Shown piece after piece: positions 17,573 through 26,085 of a stretch of 64,000 bases of DNA. The stretch's first letter is position 1, and each line of letters starts with the position of its first letter. The stretch comes from JABDQA01 sp963759125 (GTDB taxonomy: Bacteria; Desulfobacterota; Desulfobulbia; Desulfobulbales; Desulfocapsaceae). The position numbers and the translations under genes were made by a program. The DNA lies in assembly GCA_963759125.1 (NCBI GenBank), contig CAVWXN010000012.1, forward strand, positions 62,001 through 126,000. Reading direction: 5' to 3'. Below the pieces are notes generated by a model, which saw only the letters and a list, made by a program, of their open reading frames with translations, was not told where the DNA came from and ran no database searches.

Positions 17573-18601
17573 ATGAAAAACCTGATCACAACAGCAATTG
17601 TTCTGGTCGCAGCAGTGAGCGTTTCAATCGGGGTCTTCACCGTTCAGTCCGTTTCCGCGGAAAACAGCTGGAAACCTGAGAAGCCTATCAATCTGGTGGT
17701 TCCATGGGGTGCCGGCGGGGCCACCGATGGGGTATCCCGGCAGACCGCAATGGTGCTTGAAGGACATCTCGGCCAGAAAATAGTGGTGGTCAACCAGCCC
17801 GGAGCCTCGGGTTCGGTGGGAACCAAAAACGTCTTGGACAAGCCTAAAGAGGGGCTCTACTGGACGGCCGGTGCCGTTAAAGACCTTGGCGTCTATAAGG
17901 TGCAGGGTCTGCTTGATACGACACTGGATGACTGGCATCTGTTTCTCAATTTTGCCATTCCCAACGTGGTTGCGGTTAATGCGGACTCGCCTTATAAGGA
18001 TTTCGGCGAGCTTCTCGAGGGCTTCAAGGCTAATCCCGGAAAAATCAAGGTGGCCACCGCCGGTGTCAATTCGGCCGGTCACACAGCCATCGAGATGATT
18101 AAATCCTACACCGACATCGACTACAAACACGTCTCCTACGAAGGTGGAAATCCGGCGGTAATTGCCACGGTTGCCGGCGAGTGTGATGTGGTGCCGCAGC
18201 TGGCCAAGGAAGAAGTAGATATGCTCAAGGCAGGCAAACTCAGAGCGCTGGCGGTACTGGCCGATGCTCCTCTGACCATCGAGGGCTACGACCAGGAAAT
18301 TCCTTCGGTCAAGAAATGGATCCCCGATTTTGTCACGGCCCCGATCTATTTCGGTATCTTCGTACCCAAAGGAGTGCCCGAAGACGTGCTGGCAACCTTG
18401 ACCGATATCTGGAATAAATCGCTTGTCAATGATGAAGGGCTGAAAACCTTTGCTTCCCAGAACGCAATGATTTTTGATCCTGCCACAGGCGACACTGCCA
18501 TGAAGAAGGCCTTTCCCATGGTTCAGCTCGATGCCTGGTTGAAATTCGACAGCGGCGATGCGGCCGTCGATCCTTCTACCGTAGGCATCCCGCGTCCGTA
18601 G
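17573..18601 (+). CDS. tctC: Tripartite tricarboxylate transporter substrate-binding protein (TctC/Bug family)
   Basis: A 342-residue periplasmic binding protein. A signal peptide runs over about the first 30 residues (ends SVSAEN). The mature start KPINLVVPWGAGGATDGVSRQ and the later GTKNV and KVATAGVNSAG segments are characteristic of the Bug/TctC family, which bind carboxylate ligands through two conserved loops. It delivers its ligand to the TctAB membrane pair encoded next. A good ribosome binding site (GGGAGGAG) precedes the start. A strong 12-bp hairpin immediately follows the stop and probably raises the level of this mRNA relative to tctB and tctA. Confidence 0.93.
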   Translation: MKNLITTAIVLVAAVSVSIGVFTVQSVSAENSWKPEKPINLVVPWGAGGATDGVSRQTAMVLEGHLGQKIVVVNQPGASGSVGTKNVLDKPKEGLYWTAGAVKDLGVYKVQGLLDTTLDDWHLFLNFAIPNVVAVNADSPYKDFGELLEGFKANPGKIKVATAGVNSAGHTAIEMIKSYTDIDYKHVSYEGGNPAVIATVAGECDVVPQLAKEEVDMLKAGKLRALAVLADAPLTIEGYDQEIPSVKKWIPDFVTAPIYFGIFVPKGVPEDVLATLTDIWNKSLVNDEGLKTFASQNAMIFDPATGDTAMKKAFPMVQLDAWLKFDSGDAAVDPSTVGIPRP

Positions 18602-18620
18602 CTTCAGGTTATGAACACCC

Positions 18621-18650
18621 AGATGCCCGGACCGTGCCGTCCGGGCATCT
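18621..18650 (+). other. Intra-operon stem-loop between tctC and tctB
   Basis: Perfect 12-bp stem AGATGCCCGGAC / GTCCGGGCATCT with a 6-base loop, 19 bp after the tctC stop. There is no T-run, so it is more likely an mRNA-stabilising or partial-attenuating hairpin than a full terminator. This suits a transporter in which the binding protein is needed in excess. Confidence 0.6.
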
Positions 18651-18689
18651 GATTGATTCAGATCAGAGTCACCCTGTTTCGTTTTCACT

Positions 18690-19187
18690 ATGGTAAAAAA
18701 GGACTTTATTACCTCTGTAGTCCTGATCGCCTTCAGTCTCTCCGTCATTGTTTCGTCCTCTACAATGCCGAGGCTTGAGCGCCGCGGCATCGACCCCTTT
18801 TCGGCGCCCGGCGTAGTACCCGGGATGATCGGTCTGATTCTGCTCTGTCTGGCACTCATCCTCTTCGTTCGTTCTGTGAAAAGCGGCGGCTATCTGCTTT
18901 TCAGCCCTGAGACAACGCAGCAGAGCGGACATCGAGGAGCTGCGCGGCGGGTGCTGCTTACCCTGGTAATTTCGTTGATCTATGCCATCGGTTTTCTAGG
19001 GCGCATCGATTACACCCTCGCTACAATTCTCTATGTGTTCTCGTTTATCGTGCTGTTCGAATATCGCTGGACTGAACCATTGAACAATCAGTTAAAGGTA
19101 ATTGGCTATGCACTGCTCCAGGCACTGATTGCGGCACTGCTGATAACCCTGGTATTCAGAAAGTTGTTTCTGGTCGATCTTCCGTGA
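18690..19187 (+). CDS. tctB: Tripartite tricarboxylate transporter small membrane subunit (TctB)
   Basis: A 165-residue inner-membrane protein with four hydrophobic stretches: near residues 8-25, 45-65, 90-110 and a split segment in the last 50 residues. This is the TctB pattern. The segment MPRLERRGIDPFSAPGVVPGMIGLILL matches the conserved first loop and second helix of the family. It works with TctA in sodium-coupled uptake of the TctC ligand. It sits between tctC and tctA with the usual order, 7 bp before tctA. Confidence 0.88.
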   Translation: MVKKDFITSVVLIAFSLSVIVSSSTMPRLERRGIDPFSAPGVVPGMIGLILLCLALILFVRSVKSGGYLLFSPETTQQSGHRGAARRVLLTLVISLIYAIGFLGRIDYTLATILYVFSFIVLFEYRWTEPLNNQLKVIGYALLQALIAALLITLVFRKLFLVDLP

Positions 19188-19194
19188 GGCGGCG

Positions 19195-20730
19195 ATGTTC
19201 GAAGGGACTAAATATTTCATCGACGGCCTGCTCGGATTCCTGACCCTGAGGACCATTTTCGATATCTTCTGGAGCACCCAGCTTGGTATCATCGTCGGCA
19301 TGCTGCCCGGGCTTACGGCGACCATGGGGGTTGCCCTGATGACCACATTGACCTTCTCGATGCCCCCGGAAAATGCCATCCTTATACTCGTCTGCATGTA
19401 TATAGGGGCCATCTATGGCGGCGGTCGCAGTGCCATTCTTCTCAATATTCCCGGCACGCCGGCCAACGCGGCAACGGCCATGGACGGACATCCGCTGGCC
19501 CTGAAAGGGGAGGCCGGCCGGGCCATCGGTATCAGCACCACCGGCAGTTTTCTCGGTTCCATCATCGGCATGGCGCTGCTCGCCTTGTTCACTCCATTGC
19601 TTGGCAATTTCGCACTCAATTTTCAGTCGTTCGAGTTTTTCTGGCTGGCAATTTTCGGCATTGTCATTTCCGGTAACCTGACCGCACCGAAGGATCCGAT
19701 CAAGGGCTGGATATCCGGTTTCCTGGGGATCTTCATTGCCCTCATCGGCATGGAGAGTATCCACGGATTCGTCCGTTTTTCTTTCGGCAACACCAATCTG
19801 GCCGGGGGCATAAATCTGATTCCGGCCATGGTTGGTGCCTTTGGCTTTGCCGAGATCCTGTCGATGATGAAATATCAGCAGGTCAACGTGGTGAAAACCA
19901 GAATAGAACGCATCATCCCCAGAGCATCCCAGATACTAAAGTACAAAAAGACCATCATCCGCTCGGGCCTGATCGGTACCCTGATCGGTGCCATTCCTGG
20001 GGTGGGGGAGGACATCGCCGCCTGGGTGAGTTATGACTTCGCCAAACGGGGCAGCAAAGAACCCGAAGAATTCGGCAAAGGCAGCATTGAGGGGCTGATT
20101 GCTTCGGAAACAGGCAACAACGCGGCGGTCGCCGGAGCCGTTATACCGGTGCTGTCCCTGGGCATACCCGGTTCAGCTCCGGCGGCGGTGCTGCTGGCAG
20201 CAATGTTCATCCACGGTGTCCGGCCCGGCCCGATGATCATGATCGAGTCACCCGATTTCGTCTATAAAGTGGTGGCCATGGTATTTCTGGCCACCTGCGC
20301 AATGTTCATCCTGGGGCTGTCCATGGTGAGATATGTGGTCAAAATCCTGCAGGTCCCGCGCACGAAATTGATGCCTATCATCTTTACCCTTTGCGTGGTC
20401 GGGTCTTTTGCCATCCAGAGCAGGATATTTGATGTCAGGGTCATGGTTTTTTTCGGTATCCTCGGTTTTCTGATGAACGAGATGGAGTACCCGGTGGCTC
20501 CGATGATCCTCGGCCTGATCCTTGGAACCATGCTGGATACCAATTTCAGACGGGCGTTGGTAATCGCCGAGGGCGAGATTTTACCATTCTTTTCACGGCC
20601 GATCTGCATGGTGCTGGTCTTTTTTATCGTTCTCACCCTGGTCAGTAAAACCAAGTGGTTTAACCGTATAGTATCAGGCCTGAAACAGGCAGTACAAAAA
20701 CTATTTCACAAGAGAGGCAATCATGGCTGA
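19195..20730 (+). CDS. tctA: Tripartite tricarboxylate transporter large membrane subunit (TctA)
   Basis: A 511-residue polytopic membrane protein of the TctA family. The first conserved motif, GIIVGMLPGLTATMGVALMTTL, is at about residues 30-52. The second, GLIGTLIGAIPGVGEDIAAWVSYDFAKR, lies near residue 260 and is followed by EGLIASETGNNAAVAGAVIPVLSLGIPGSA, the hallmark of the family. It forms the ion-coupled translocation path for the substrate captured by TctC. The last codons overlap the following Gfo/Idh gene by 8 bp, showing tight coupling of transport and dehydrogenase expression. Confidence 0.95.
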   Translation: MFEGTKYFIDGLLGFLTLRTIFDIFWSTQLGIIVGMLPGLTATMGVALMTTLTFSMPPENAILILVCMYIGAIYGGGRSAILLNIPGTPANAATAMDGHPLALKGEAGRAIGISTTGSFLGSIIGMALLALFTPLLGNFALNFQSFEFFWLAIFGIVISGNLTAPKDPIKGWISGFLGIFIALIGMESIHGFVRFSFGNTNLAGGINLIPAMVGAFGFAEILSMMKYQQVNVVKTRIERIIPRASQILKYKKTIIRSGLIGTLIGAIPGVGEDIAAWVSYDFAKRGSKEPEEFGKGSIEGLIASETGNNAAVAGAVIPVLSLGIPGSAPAAVLLAAMFIHGVRPGPMIMIESPDFVYKVVAMVFLATCAMFILGLSMVRYVVKILQVPRTKLMPIIFTLCVVGSFAIQSRIFDVRVMVFFGILGFLMNEMEYPVAPMILGLILGTMLDTNFRRALVIAEGEILPFFSRPICMVLVFFIVLTLVSKTKWFNRIVSGLKQAVQKLFHKRGNHG

Positions 20731-21913
20731 CTCCAATCCCACTATTCGTGCCGGTATTGTCGGCTCCGGCTTTGCCGCCCGCTTTCACCTGGAAGCAATG
20801 CGCAAAGTCTATGGCGTCAACGTCAAAATAGCCGGGGTATATTCGCCGACCGCAGAGCATTGTCGGGCTTTCGGTCAAACCAATGGCCTTCAAGTGTTTT
20901 CTGATCTTTCTGCCCTGATCGAGCAGAGCGATATTATTCATCTCTGCACCCCGCCCTCCACCCATGAACAGATCGGTGTTGAGGTGCTCAGAAAGGATAA
21001 GTACGTGATCATCGAAAAGCCTTTTACCGGTTATTTCGGTGGCGGTGAAGAGGGGTTCTCCGGGGATAGTTTTGATCGCCGGATAGGACTGGTGCAGGCC
21101 ATGCAAAGTGTGAAAAATCTGCTGGCGGCTGAGGCGAAGAGCAAGGGACGAATCTGTTACGCTGAGAACTGGGTCTATGCTCCCGGGATCCAGAAAGAAA
21201 GGGAAATCCTCGAGAAAACCGGGGCGCAGATCATCTGGATGCACGGTGAGGAGGCGCATTCGGGTTCCCACTCTCCTTTTTATGGCATCTGGTCCCATTC
21301 GGGCGGCGGCTCGATCATGGGCAAGGCGGTACACCCCCTGGGGGCCGTACTCTATCTCAAACAGGTTGAAGGCATGGTCTCCCGGGGAAGACCTATCAGA
21401 CCGGCGACGGTGTCAGCCAGGGTGCACACGGTCACCAGATCAGACACCTATAAAGATCTTGGTTTTATCAAGAAAGGGTACACCGATATCGAGGATTTCG
21501 GCGCCCTGCACATCGTCTTCGAGGACGGCATGTTCGCCGATGTCTTTGCCTCTGAACTGGTCCTCGGCGGCGTGCATAACTGGATTGAAATTACCGCCAA
21601 CAACCATCGCACGGTGGTCAATATCAACCCCAATGACTCGATGAAAACTTTCAATCCCCGGGGCTCGCAATTTGACGACGTCTATGTGGTGGAGAAGATT
21701 GAGACCAAGGAGGGCTGGTCCAATATTTCCCCTGACGAGGACTGGTACACAGGGTATCAAAGTGAAATTCAGGACTTCTATGAATGTGGAGCTTCGGGAA
21801 ATACCCCTCAGTGCGGCTCCACTCTGGCGGCGGACACCATCTTGACCGTCTATGCCGCCTATTGTTCAGCCGCCGAACAGGGCAAAGAAGTGAACATACC
21901 CAGTCTCGATTGA
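20723..21913 (+). CDS. Gfo/Idh/MocA family NAD(P)-dependent oxidoreductase
   Basis: A 396-residue dehydrogenase. The N-terminal Rossmann fold shows GIVGSGFAARFHLEAM, and the family's EKP motif is in YVIIEKPFTG. The second half is the alpha/beta substrate domain, with HSGGGSIMGKAVHPLGAVLYL supplying a likely catalytic His. Members oxidise or reduce hydroxyls of sugars, inositols and sugar acids. It is translationally coupled to tctA (8-bp overlap), so its substrate is most likely the imported compound or a close product. It ends island 1. The exact substrate cannot be told from sequence. Confidence 0.9.
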   Translation: MADSNPTIRAGIVGSGFAARFHLEAMRKVYGVNVKIAGVYSPTAEHCRAFGQTNGLQVFSDLSALIEQSDIIHLCTPPSTHEQIGVEVLRKDKYVIIEKPFTGYFGGGEEGFSGDSFDRRIGLVQAMQSVKNLLAAEAKSKGRICYAENWVYAPGIQKEREILEKTGAQIIWMHGEEAHSGSHSPFYGIWSHSGGGSIMGKAVHPLGAVLYLKQVEGMVSRGRPIRPATVSARVHTVTRSDTYKDLGFIKKGYTDIEDFGALHIVFEDGMFADVFASELVLGGVHNWIEITANNHRTVVNINPNDSMKTFNPRGSQFDDVYVVEKIETKEGWSNISPDEDWYTGYQSEIQDFYECGASGNTPQCGSTLAADTILTVYAAYCSAAEQGKEVNIPSLD

Positions 21914-22009
21914 ATTGTGGTATGGTGCCTATTGGACCCAGGTCAGCCAGGCGTTGACGTGGCATTCTCGGATTAACGAGAGGGGGTGGTAACAGATGCA
22001 GGTGCAGGG

Positions 22010-23440
22010 ATGAAATTCGGTCACTACGATACCAAGGGATACTACGACGAGATGTTCACCGCCGAGGGTAGACCCCGGCCGGGCTATCTGCCTCTGATGG
22101 AGCGCATAGAGTCGCTGCCCGAGGGTGAGGTAAAGGCCCGCCAGGCCGCCGCTGAACAGCTCTTCTACGATATGGGCATCACCTTTACGGTCTACGGCCA
22201 CTCAGAGGGAACCGAGAAAATCTTTCCGTTCGATATCATTCCGCGGATCATCGAGCGGAGCGACTGGGAGCATCTGGAGCGCGGGCTTAAACAGCGGATC
22301 TATGCCCTGAATCTGTTCATCGACGACATCTACCATGAGCAGAAAATTGTCAAGGACAGGGTCATTCCAGCCGAGTTGATCGAGTCGGCCGACGGTTATT
22401 TCCGGCAGTGCAAGGACATCGATCCGCCGCTGGGTGTCTGGTGCCACATCACCGGCACCGACCTGGTGCGCGACGAAAAAGGTGATTTCTATGTTCTCGA
22501 GGACAATCTTCGCTCCCCCTCCGGGGTTTCTTATGTCCTGGCCAACCGGAGAATTCTCAAGAGGACACTGCCGCTGGTTTTCGAACGGACAAACATCCGG
22601 CCCGTGGACGATTACCCGGCCATGCTTCTCGATATGCTGCACGAAGTCGCGCCACCATCCGTCGACCAGATCACTGCGGCGATTTTGACCCCCGGCATGT
22701 TCAATTCGGCCTATTACGAACATTCCTATCTCGCTTCTCAGACCGGTGTGGAACTGCTCGAAGGCAGGGATATGATCGTTCAGGACGGCTACGTAATGAT
22801 GCGTACCACCCGGGGATTGCAGCGGGTCGATGTAATTTATCGGCGGGTCGGGGAGGATTTTCTTGATCCCTTGGCTTTCCGGCCCGATTCGCTGCTCGGG
22901 GTTCCCGGACTCATGGAGGTCTATAAAGCTGGCCGGGTGGCCCTGGCCAACGCCCCGGGAACAGGAGTGGCCGACGACAAAGTGATCTACGCCTACGTAC
23001 CGCGCATTATCAAGTACTATCTCGACGAGGACCCGGTTCTTCCCAATGTCCCGACCTATCTCTGCTCTGAGAAAAAAGAACTCGATCACGTGCTGGACAA
23101 TCTTGAACACCTCGTGGTGAAGGCTGCCAATGAGAGCGGCGGCTACGGCATGCTGGTCGGCCCCGCTTCCACCAGGGAGCAGCGGCAGGAATTCGCTGCC
23201 AGAATAAGGCAAGACCCGCGCAACTATATCGCCCAGCCGACCCTGAAACTGTCCCGGGCACCGGTCATTGTAGACGATCATTTCGAGGGCAGGCATATCG
23301 ATCTGCGGCCCTATATACTCTACGGTAAAGAGATTAGAATTGTTCCGGGAGGATTGACCAGGGTGGCCCTGGTCAAGGACTCGCTGGTGGTAAATTCCTC
23401 CCAGGGCGGCGGCAGCAAGGACACCTGGGTGCTTGGTTGA
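22010..23440 (+). CDS. Circularly permuted type 2 ATP-grasp protein (Anbu-cluster amide ligase)
   Basis: A 476-residue protein of the circularly permuted ATP-grasp family (DUF404/DUF407). Recognisable stretches are YDEMFTAEGRPRPGY at the start, FYVLEDNLRSPSGVSYVLANR in the middle and VVKAANESGGYGMLVGP (the nucleotide-binding loop) towards the C-terminus. Family members are predicted to form amide bonds in ribosome-independent peptide synthesis. It opens the conserved gene set ATP-grasp, alpha-E, Anbu, transglutaminase. The start at ATG 22010 fits the family; a GTG 24 bases upstream is possible. The following alpha-E gene starts 23 bp after this stop. Confidence 0.9.
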   Translation: MKFGHYDTKGYYDEMFTAEGRPRPGYLPLMERIESLPEGEVKARQAAAEQLFYDMGITFTVYGHSEGTEKIFPFDIIPRIIERSDWEHLERGLKQRIYALNLFIDDIYHEQKIVKDRVIPAELIESADGYFRQCKDIDPPLGVWCHITGTDLVRDEKGDFYVLEDNLRSPSGVSYVLANRRILKRTLPLVFERTNIRPVDDYPAMLLDMLHEVAPPSVDQITAAILTPGMFNSAYYEHSYLASQTGVELLEGRDMIVQDGYVMMRTTRGLQRVDVIYRRVGEDFLDPLAFRPDSLLGVPGLMEVYKAGRVALANAPGTGVADDKVIYAYVPRIIKYYLDEDPVLPNVPTYLCSEKKELDHVLDNLEHLVVKAANESGGYGMLVGPASTREQRQEFAARIRQDPRNYIAQPTLKLSRAPVIVDDHFEGRHIDLRPYILYGKEIRIVPGGLTRVALVKDSLVVNSSQGGGSKDTWVLG

Positions 23441-23463
23441 GTAGACGAGAAGAGAGGTAGATA

Positions 23464-24441
23464 ATGTTAAGCCGAGTTGCCGATTCCTTATACTGGATGG
23501 GCAGATACCTGGAGAGGGCCGAGAACATCGCTCGCTTTCTCGACGTCAACTGGCATCTGACCCTGGACATGGCGATGATGCAGCAGAGCCACTGGGCGGC
23601 ACTGGTGTCGATCAGCGGTGACAAAAAGCTGTATGACAGCCTCTATGACGACGACACCAAGGACAACATAATCAGGTTTTTGACCATTGACTCCTCCTAT
23701 TCCAACTCGATCTGGAGCTGTCTCAACATGGCCCGGGAAAACGCCCGGGCAGTGCGGGATCTGATCCCGCTGGAAATGTGGGAGCTGATCAACGTCTTCT
23801 TTCACCGCATGGACAGGGAGGCCAAAAATCCGGTAGAGGTCTTCGACAATCCCTATACCTTCTGCGACGAGGTGAAAAAAGCCAGTCAGGCGTTGAGTGG
23901 TGTGGTCGATGACTCAATGGATCACGATGAGGCCTGGCATTTCTTTAACCTCGGACGGATGCTGGAGCGGGCTGATAAAACTTCACGGATCCTCGACGTC
24001 AAATACTTCGTGCTCCTGCCCGACCTCCAGGATGTCGGTGCGGCGGTGGACGTTGTCCATTGGACGGCGCTGCTCAAAGCGACCTCGAGCTTCCAGGCGT
24101 ACCGGCACCGGATCGGCAAGATTACTCCCTTGGGAGTGGCCGGCTTCATGCTGATGAGCCATAGTTTTCCCCGATCCGTGCTCTACAGCCTGACTGAAGC
24201 GCAAAGGATGCTGCACGGCATTACCGGAACCCGGATCGGATATTTTTCAAACGATGCCGAAAAACTGCTGGGGCAGCTTTGTGCCGAGCTCTCTTATCAC
24301 TCCATAGAAGAAATAATGGAGCAGGGCCTGCACGAATTTACCGACCGCTTGCAGATGAAAATGAATGAGATTGACAACGCCGTATTCAAAACATTTTTTG
24401 CGCTAATGGAACCCATTGAATCCGGCCACGAGCAACAATAA
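23464..24441 (+). CDS. Alpha-E domain-containing protein (DUF403)
   Basis: A 325-residue, largely helical protein beginning with the signature MLSRVADSLYWMGRYLERAENIARFLDV, and with NLGRMLERADKTSRILDVKYF in the second half. The alpha-E family has no known enzymatic activity. It almost always accompanies a circularly permuted ATP-grasp and a transglutaminase-like protein, as here, and may position the peptide product or act as an accessory subunit. An AGAGAGG-type binding site precedes the start. The gene is 12 bp upstream of the Anbu gene, clearly in one operon. Confidence 0.92.
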   Translation: MLSRVADSLYWMGRYLERAENIARFLDVNWHLTLDMAMMQQSHWAALVSISGDKKLYDSLYDDDTKDNIIRFLTIDSSYSNSIWSCLNMARENARAVRDLIPLEMWELINVFFHRMDREAKNPVEVFDNPYTFCDEVKKASQALSGVVDDSMDHDEAWHFFNLGRMLERADKTSRILDVKYFVLLPDLQDVGAAVDVVHWTALLKATSSFQAYRHRIGKITPLGVAGFMLMSHSFPRSVLYSLTEAQRMLHGITGTRIGYFSNDAEKLLGQLCAELSYHSIEEIMEQGLHEFTDRLQMKMNEIDNAVFKTFFALMEPIESGHEQQ

Positions 24442-24453
24442 GGAGACACAGAA

Positions 24454-25197
24454 ATGACCTTTTGCCTGAGCATGTCGGTAGAGGAGGGACTGGTCGGCAT
24501 TGCCGATACCATGATCACCTCGGGCAATGAAACCATAACGGCACGGAAGATAAAAGCGTATGCGACTGCCAACGGCCAGTTTTTTGTTATGACTTCGGGG
24601 CTTCGCTCGGTCCGTGACAAGACCCTTACCTATTTCGAAGAAAAGGTCGATGCCGAGGCGCTTAATAGCTGCGAACGGCTGTATAAGGTGGTCAATGAAT
24701 TCTCCGCATCGATCCGTACCGTCGCCGCTGAAGATAAGGAGGCCCTGCAGCAGAGCGGCCTCGGCTTTGATATTCACGCCCTGGTTGGCGGCCGGATGTC
24801 GGGAGACAAAACGCACAAACTCTACATGGTCTACCCGGAGGGAAACTGGGTGGAAATCGGCCAGACTACACCCTATTATATTATCGGTGCCCGGGGTTAT
24901 GGAAAACCGGTACTTGACCGGACGCTGGTGTGGTCCGATTCGCTGCTGTTTGCTCTCAAGGTCGGCTGTCTCGCCTTCGATTCGACCAGGATCAGCGCCA
25001 CAGGGGTGGATTTTCCCATCGACGTGGTGATCTATTTCAACGCCACCGGCGAACTGGTGGAGCACCGTTATGAATATGAGGACTTCCAGGAAATTTCAAC
25101 CTGGTGGCAGGAGCGTCTCAGAAGTTCCGTGCACGAACTGCCATCCGAGTGGATCGAGAACGTGGCCTCCAAGCTGGAACGTGTCCTGCGCAGTTAA
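24454..25197 (+). CDS. Anbu proteasome-type peptidase (ancestral beta subunit)
   Basis: A 247-residue member of the Anbu (HslV/20S-beta related) N-terminal nucleophile family. After removal of Met the protein starts with Thr1 (TFCLSMSVEEGLVGIADT). Asp17 is in IADT, and lysines 31 and 33 are in the ARKIKAYA segment, so a Thr/Asp/Lys catalytic set is preserved. Anbu proteins assemble as open helical rings in the cytoplasm; substrates are unknown. The neighbouring ATP-grasp, alpha-E and transglutaminase-like genes form the classical Anbu operon, which suggests processing of a small non-ribosomal peptide or tag. Confidence 0.88.
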   Translation: MTFCLSMSVEEGLVGIADTMITSGNETITARKIKAYATANGQFFVMTSGLRSVRDKTLTYFEEKVDAEALNSCERLYKVVNEFSASIRTVAAEDKEALQQSGLGFDIHALVGGRMSGDKTHKLYMVYPEGNWVEIGQTTPYYIIGARGYGKPVLDRTLVWSDSLLFALKVGCLAFDSTRISATGVDFPIDVVIYFNATGELVEHRYEYEDFQEISTWWQERLRSSVHELPSEWIENVASKLERVLRS

Positions 25198-25203
25198 GAC
25201 TTT

Positions 25204-26062
25204 ATGAAATATAGAATCAGACATTCAACCACCTACATCTATACCAGCCCGGTCTTCCTCGAACCGCACCTGATCAGGCTCTGTCCCAGGAGTGACCCGG
25301 GGCAACGCCTGCTCAGTTTTGAGCTGACATTGTCACCGCAGCCCACAGGGCTGGCCCACAACATTGATGCCGACAACAACCCCTTTCACCTGGCCTGGTT
25401 TGACGAGCTGACCTCAGAGTTTCGGGTAGAGTCCTCTTATCTCGTTGAAACCCTGAAAACCAACCCGTTCGACTCCTTTCTGACCTGCGGAGACAGACTG
25501 CCACTGCAGCTCACCCAAGGCGAACAAAAGGTGTTGGCCGCTTATCTGGACAGGAGCAGTCTGATTGGCCCGGGCGATGAAGAACTCATCGCCTCGCTGT
25601 GTCGGGAGGTCGAAGCCCAGGGCGGCGAGACCGTCTTGTCCCTGCTCCTGGCATTGAATCACTATTTGTACAGCCAGATAGAGAAGATATTGCGGTTTGA
25701 CCAGGGGGTGCAGCCGGTCGGTACCACTTTGCTGACAGCACGGGGCGCCTGTCGCGATACCACAGTGGTGTTCATGGCGGCCTGCAGAGTTTGGGGAATA
25801 CCGTCGCGTTTCGTCAGCGGCTGTCAGGAAGGCGATCCCGATCAGCCCGAAGGCGAGCTGCACGCCTGGCCGGAGGTTTACCTGCCAGGCTTCGGCTGGA
25901 AAGGTTACGACCCGACCCTCGGTCTGGTGGTGGCCGACCGGCATATCGCCTATGCGGCCTCGGCGCTGCCTGAACAGGCTGCTCCCGGTCTCTGGATCTT
26001 TCCGGGGCACCGGGGCAACCGCCAGCATGGCGCACCGGGTGGAGCTCGCCATCGAGCAGTAG
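25204..26062 (+). CDS. Transglutaminase-like cysteine protease with a 1-nt frameshift near its 3' end
   Basis: The Bacterial_TGase N-domain (YRIRHSTTYIYTSPVFLEPH) is followed by a papain-like core with a complete triad: Cys183 (GACRDTT), His220 (LHAWPEV) and Asp236 (YDPT). After about residue 261 the frame changes. The present frame reads PGLWIFPGHRG and runs on into the next gene. The frame shifted by one base from 25988 reads VSGSFRGTGATASMAHRVEL and stops at TAG 26060-26062, which is the family's normal C-terminus. One extra C in the CCC at 25984-25986 explains it. The gene begins 6 bp after the Anbu gene. Either a sequencing error or a recent mutation is possible. Confidence 0.85.
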
Positions 26063-26085
26063 CGAATCCTATCGAGGAGAATGCC

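Noticed and set aside
17624..18859. Long open frame on the minus strand opposite tctC (411 codons), and similar ones opposite the ATP-grasp gene (22202-23296) and transglutaminase/deoC (25414-26802).
   Set aside because: They lie opposite genes with clear family motifs, and their translations show no domain or composition of real proteins.
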